NCBI RefSeq assembly: GCF_021018895.1
Contig: NC_079368.1
Span: forward strand, 11,828,001 to 11,892,000
Length of the DNA: 64,000 nucleotides
Source of the DNA: Seriola aureovittata
Taxonomy: Eukaryota; Chordata; Actinopteri; Carangiformes; Carangidae
Reading direction: 5' to 3'
This document shows, one piece after another, positions 62,739 to 64,000 of the stretch. The notes under the pieces were generated by a model that saw only the letters and a list, made by a program, of their open reading frames with translations, did not search any database and had not been told where the DNA came from. A program made the position numbers and the translations under genes. How positions within the stretch are numbered: position 1 is the stretch's first letter; every line of letters begins with the position of its first letter.

Positions 62739-63286
62739 CAGCAAGGATACGGCTCATTACCCACAGCTGGCTGCAGCCTCTTGGTTATACAAAAGATGTA
62801 GGAGGGGGGTACTGCTGTATATTCATGTATTTGGCTGTCTCCCAAATGTTAATTTGCTTTTAGCTGGCCAAGATTAGAGCTAATTCCTTCCCGGTGCACA
62901 CTATAAGTAAGCGAGAGTGAAGGCATTTGCAGACTAAGCTTGTATCAGGAGTGAGTGACACTGAAGGAAGTTACCATTGTGGCATAAAGACTATTTCTTC
63001 CCAGATTGTCATCCAAGACAACTGTGTCTCTCACAGCTTTGAAGCTTTTTCCCTCCTTTGTTGTCTTTTGTTAAATGGACTGCTATCTGTACACTCACCT
63101 GACACTGCAGAACTGTCAACTTTGTTTTCCTTTTTTCCACTCTCAGAGATGGCCTTATGGGCCAGGCCGCCTTTGCATGTCAGCTGAGGCTGCTGACCTC
63201 TGACCCAGGACGCAATCCCAAGTTGCTACTGCGAATGCTGCTGTACAGAGACTGTCACCTGCCCAGAATACTCCTGGAAAACTCTT
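27972..63286 (+). CDS. KIAA0825: KIAA0825 orthologue, spliced, 3' end beyond window
   Basis: Large conserved vertebrate protein of unknown molecular function; in humans, recessive variants are linked to postaxial polydactyly. Coding exons: 27972-28102, 35389-35557, 35767-35961, 36165-36350, 36447-36771, 46610-46777, 48370-48455, 48654-48911, 54610-54887, 56525-56675, 58836-59026, 60666-60872, 61236-61346, 63147-63286. All junctions have GT-AG sites and matching phases; 2596 nt give 865 codons of about 1275 expected. Similar stretches to human (from memory): ELDFEQFL near the start, WDDVRHQLRRHLLDRL, LQQLFFLYPESEVL, AELDALLPLAAACRD, VCSTCILQDAESHHW, GERCSFSVQMW. No known domain, signal peptide or membrane segment was seen; it looks largely helical. 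Exon 4 encodes a Ser-rich loop (PSSSPSSSSL). It diverges from SLF1, as in human. Confidence 0.9.
28762..28855. repeat. (CA)n microsatellite
   Basis: 94 bases with one GA interruption, among the longest tracts in the window. Confidence 0.95.
30440..30640. promoter_or_regulatory. Possible conserved non-coding element
   Basis: Complex, repeat-free sequence with ATAATTGAAG, GGTAATTC and GATAACCATTATG homeobox-type cores. Conservation cannot be judged from one genome. Confidence 0.2.
32350..32480. promoter_or_regulatory. Possible conserved non-coding element
   Basis: Complex block with GGAGCTAATCCTGCC (OTX-like TAATCC), TTGATTAGG and AAAAGGTCACAAC (nuclear-receptor half-site). Confidence 0.22.
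33586..33630. repeat. (CA)n microsatellite
   Basis: CA run ending CAAACACA. Confidence 0.95.
34135..34265. mobile_element. hAT-like repeat relic
   Basis: AACTGCAACTAATTAATATT, then TTTCATTATCGACTGATTAT, is the typical start of a repeat common in fish; truncated after about 130 bases. Confidence 0.5.
34398..34452. repeat. (CA)n microsatellite
   Basis: 55 bases of pure repeats. Confidence 0.95.
34618..34700. repeat. (GT)n with (GTGC)n
   Basis: GT repeats followed by about five GTGC/GCGT units, a Z-DNA-prone alternating purine-pyrimidine tract. Confidence 0.9.
35389..35557 (+). CDS. KIAA0825: KIAA0825 exon
   Basis: Acceptor CTCTCAG at 35388. IEQQLKEIQSKM (human IKHCLKEIQSEI), SECLQWFS and GHQELMDFFRAL (human HGDLIKFFKTL). 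Donor TTG|GTAATA, phase 0. Confidence 0.92.
35767..35961 (+). CDS. KIAA0825: KIAA0825 exon, Ser-rich loop
   Basis: Acceptor ATTCAG at 35766. EEVTLQLLLNLSAQCGVCFP (human EEITLDLLWDLSCHSSVSFP), then the Ser-rich run. 65 codons; donor GAG|GTAATA. Confidence 0.92.
36165..36350 (+). CDS. KIAA0825: KIAA0825 exon (YPESEVL)
   Basis: Acceptor CTTAAG at 36164 (a CCAG 6 bases later is an in-frame alternative). EAWDDVRHQLRRHL and LQQLFFLYPESEVLTHYQ, nearly the human text. Donor CAG|GTGAGG. Confidence 0.93.
36447..36771 (+). CDS. KIAA0825: KIAA0825 exon, longest in window
   Basis: Acceptor ATCCAG at 36446. 325 bases, helical (FDRLAQGFRFVIPALTQALT, then LASLVDREC). Donor GTGG|GTAAGT, phase 1. Confidence 0.9.
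37283..37339. repeat. (CAA)n microsatellite
   Basis: About 19 uninterrupted AAC units. Confidence 0.95.
41815..42530 (+). mobile_element. GTGACCTTGACC-type teleost repeat inserted in the LINE relic
   Basis: Begins about TTGTTTGCCTCCGCCAACCA and carries two units spaced about 135-150 bases, each with GGTCACNGTGACCTTGACCT and later GAGATATC. Common in fish genomes (from memory); limits approximate. Confidence 0.6.
42183..42208 (-). promoter_or_regulatory. Four tandem nuclear-receptor half-sites
   Basis: Four TGACC half-sites at 42183, 42189, 42196 and 42203; the last two gaps make direct repeats with one spacer base (AGGTCAAAGGTCA on the minus strand), the DR1 type bound by RXR, HNF4 and NR2F factors. 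Repeat-derived; use in vivo unknown. Confidence 0.5.
44060..44436. repeat. CA/GT microsatellite pair
   Basis: A short GT tract at 44060-44085 and a long interrupted CA tract at 44321-44436 (GA, GC and AA breaks). Confidence 0.9.
46000..46280. promoter_or_regulatory. Possible conserved non-coding element
   Basis: Complex, GC-mixed block between repeat-rich stretches, without a credible exon on either strand. Confidence 0.2.
46610..46777 (+). CDS. KIAA0825: KIAA0825 exon
   Basis: Long pyrimidine tract and acceptor CTCACAG at 46609. RSFSLTSHQLRALTQLACTL, then a Cys-containing end (NCTGDTPCVK). Donor AAAAG|GTAAGA, phase 1. Confidence 0.88.
46778..48369 (+). other. KIAA0825 intron
   Basis: 1.6 kb with an interrupted (CA)n at 47295-47349 and a candidate conserved block at 47570-47790. 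Confidence 0.6.
47570..47790. promoter_or_regulatory. Possible conserved non-coding element
   Basis: Dense homeobox-type cores (CATTAATTCC, GCTTAATTACC) and TTAAAGGTCAAAA (nuclear-receptor half-site) in repeat-free sequence. The most enhancer-like stretch in the window by eye. Confidence 0.3.
48370..48455 (+). CDS. KIAA0825: KIAA0825 small exon
   Basis: Acceptor CAATTAG at 48369; GILKKSREDSDMTTDCKK, hydrophilic. Donor GAG|GTGAGT. Phases fit both neighbours. Confidence 0.8.
48654..48911 (+). CDS. KIAA0825: KIAA0825 exon
   Basis: Acceptor TTTTTCAG at 48653; FNWRSAFRGLVPHMEHCVKV, 86 codons. Donor AAG|GTACTC, phase 0. Confidence 0.9.
49235..49335 (-). repeat. tRNA-like relic, possibly SINE-derived
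   Basis: The minus strand has GCGTTAGCCTATAGAATTAG (A-box-like) and, about 45 bases on, GGGTTGGAGTCAAATTCCC (B-box-like, GGTTCGANTCC). No intact cloverleaf. Confidence 0.35.
49660..49707. repeat. (CT)n microsatellite
   Basis: CT run; an AT/CA tract lies just before at 49573-49612. Confidence 0.9.
52866..52939. repeat. (GT)n microsatellite
   Basis: GT repeats with one GG break. Confidence 0.95.
53686..53760. repeat. (CA)n microsatellite with CG units
   Basis: CA repeats with ACGCACGCGCGTGCA at the left end. Confidence 0.9.
54610..54887 (+). CDS. KIAA0825: KIAA0825 exon (AELDALLPLAAACRD)
   Basis: Acceptor CATCAG at 54609. FCGTIMAELDALLPLAAACR matches human WCTILAELDSLFPLAVACR; NLPALLATCIYVHQQLEHY matches NLPTLLSTAVYVFHHFTHY. 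Donor AAAGT|GTAAGG, phase 2. Confidence 0.94.
54888..56524 (+). other. KIAA0825 intron
   Basis: 1.6 kb, no recognisable feature; low-level pyrimidine-rich stretches at 56040-56220. Confidence 0.6.
56525..56675 (+). CDS. KIAA0825: KIAA0825 exon (ILQDAESHHW)
   Basis: Acceptor GCCTAG at 56524. LTLLPIQKYRDTVDALKDQL and CILQDAESHHWADPKPFYE, the best-conserved stretch against human. Donor GAG|GTAAAA. Confidence 0.95.
56676..58835 (+). other. KIAA0825 intron
   Basis: 2.2 kb, with (CA)n at 58204-58230 and a pyrimidine-rich run before the next acceptor. A stretch near 57780-57880 containing GACCTGGCTGGTTAAATAAAG may be another dispersed repeat. Confidence 0.55.
58836..59026 (+). CDS. KIAA0825: KIAA0825 exon (GERCSFSVQMW)
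   Basis: Acceptor TCCACAG at 58835. GERCSFSVQMWFYFLCGLRS matches human GERCSFSIQMWHYFCWSLHY; LLVQRYARARAS matches LLASRYARVHPS. Donor CAG|GTACTT. Confidence 0.95.
59027..60665 (+). other. KIAA0825 intron
   Basis: 1.6 kb AT-rich; a GATTA-rich stretch at 59640-59710 may be a further hAT-like fragment. Confidence 0.5.
60666..60872 (+). CDS. KIAA0825: KIAA0825 exon
   Basis: Acceptor TCCAAG at 60665. DITAVLLYVEQLMWSLCES (human DVTTILICTENMLWSVCTS) and LLTVLVIVTAPLSLLYR (human LFTTLVILTSPLTELYK). Donor AG|GTTTGT. Confidence 0.92.
61236..61346 (+). CDS. KIAA0825: KIAA0825 exon
   Basis: Acceptor CTCCAG at 61235. VVHWLNAINPDLF aligns with human PLHWVSCISHFYP. 111 bases, phase 2 to 2; donor AAG|GTATGT. 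Confidence 0.88.
62000..62200. promoter_or_regulatory. Possible conserved non-coding element
   Basis: Complex sequence with CCAGGACCTGG palindrome near 62070 and an AT-rich half with CCATTGTTATGG (SOX-like) and AATAAATCATCC. Confidence 0.25.
62682..62740. repeat. (CA)n microsatellite
   Basis: CA run with AA and CG breaks. Confidence 0.95.
63147..63286 (+). CDS. KIAA0825: KIAA0825 exon, last in window
   Basis: Acceptor CTCTCAG at 63146. FACQLRLLTSDPGRNPKLLL and MLLYRDCHLPRILLENS align with human QLKLLLSQPRCNWNLLLE and LLHHDGLLLRILLKSS. Donor CTT|GTAAGT, phase 1; more exons follow beyond the window. Confidence 0.9.
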
Positions 63287-64000
63287 GTAAGTCTGTCTTT
63301 TCAGAGGACATGGATTGGTATATGTTAAGGGAATAAGGCCCCAGTGTTTGTGTATGTGTGCGGTGTACAAGCCTAGTTGTCTATCTTTTAGTAGAAAATT
63401 GATGCCACCTACTCCAATTCTTAAATATGATCTTTTTTTATAATACTGGACCCACAGTCGATCCTGCAGGGGATAAGTGTGGGAAGGTGTTTACCAGTGT
63501 CTTTAATTATGGTGCTCTAAGATCCTAAGCGAGTTATATAGACCTTAGATGAGCTCTATCCATTTTATGAAGTTATCATCAGCATCTTTGCCATCATCAT
63601 CATTTTCACCTTGGTCATCATCATCACTAAATCAATAGAGCGCAGTAATAAACACTCAACAGGCCCAGGCGGAGCACACAGGCTGACCTTTAAAGATTTT
63701 CCCTTCCTTCTTCTCTCCTCCGCACCAGCAACAGTCTAACCTTTAAAGACTGTTGTGCACTCGCACATTAATTCACATTATAGCGACCTCATTAATAACA
63801 ACTCTCACTGTCTCGTTCTCTTGCTTGGTCTGAGTCTGGCTCAGAGGCTCTGCAATGCTTCTCCCTCCACGCTGCCGTAAATCAACGCTGGAAGCGCTGA
63901 CTCTCGTGTGTTATCACGGTGACGGGCTAATTAACCAGGAAGCAGACAGACAGAAGGAACAGCTTGACTGAATGCCTACACTCCCATAAGCCACTGCACT
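63287..64000 (+). other. KIAA0825 intron at window edge
   Basis: No exon seen. 63640-63930 is complex, with two CCTTTAAAGA sequences about 55 bases apart (63690, 63742) and several ATTAAT/TAATTA cores; possibly a conserved element. Confidence 0.4.

Larger units (their letters stand above)
61347..63146 (+). other. KIAA0825 intron
   Basis: 1.8 kb with (CA)n at 62682-62740, GT tract near 62266 and a complex block at 62000-62200. Confidence 0.6.

Overview
The window reads as a teleost fish chromosome: spliced genes with GT-AG introns, very many (CA/GT)n microsatellites, a decayed L2-type LINE and other fish-type repeats. Two protein genes lie head to head. Both are recognised by remembered similarity to the human proteins, and the pair are neighbours on human 5q15 as well, so local gene order supports the calls. 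No database search was run.

Minus strand, about 23.9 kb down to the left edge: SLF1 (ANKRD32), the factor that links RAD18 to SMC5/6 at DNA lesions. Thirteen phase-consistent coding exons between 23249 and 17225 encode the N-terminal BRCT region and the helical middle. Two ankyrin exons follow much further left (8393-8485 and 586-772). One linking exon is uncertain (candidate 12140-12231), and the C-terminal exons are outside the window or not recognised.

A complete LTR element (894-7154) sits in the intron between the two ankyrin exons, in the same orientation as SLF1. It has two apparently identical 1597-bp LTRs with TG...CA ends, a candidate primer-binding site, a polypurine tract and one 585-codon gag-like frame. 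It has no pol, so it is a young gag-only, non-autonomous element inserted in an (AT)n tract. Its LTR carries a second, diverged copy of the primer-binding-site region.

Plus strand, about 24.2 kb to the right edge: KIAA0825, a large protein of unknown molecular function. Fourteen coding exons (27972-63286) join in consistent phase and give about 865 codons. The human protein is about 1275 residues, so the gene continues beyond the window. The roughly 0.6-kb interval between the two genes is probably a shared bidirectional promoter.

The long KIAA0825 introns hold most of the repeats: an L2-like reverse transcriptase relic split by a second repeat that carries four nuclear-receptor half-sites, hAT-like relics, a tRNA-like relic, and several complex, homeobox-motif-rich blocks that could be conserved regulatory elements. 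No tRNA, rRNA or CRISPR array was found.
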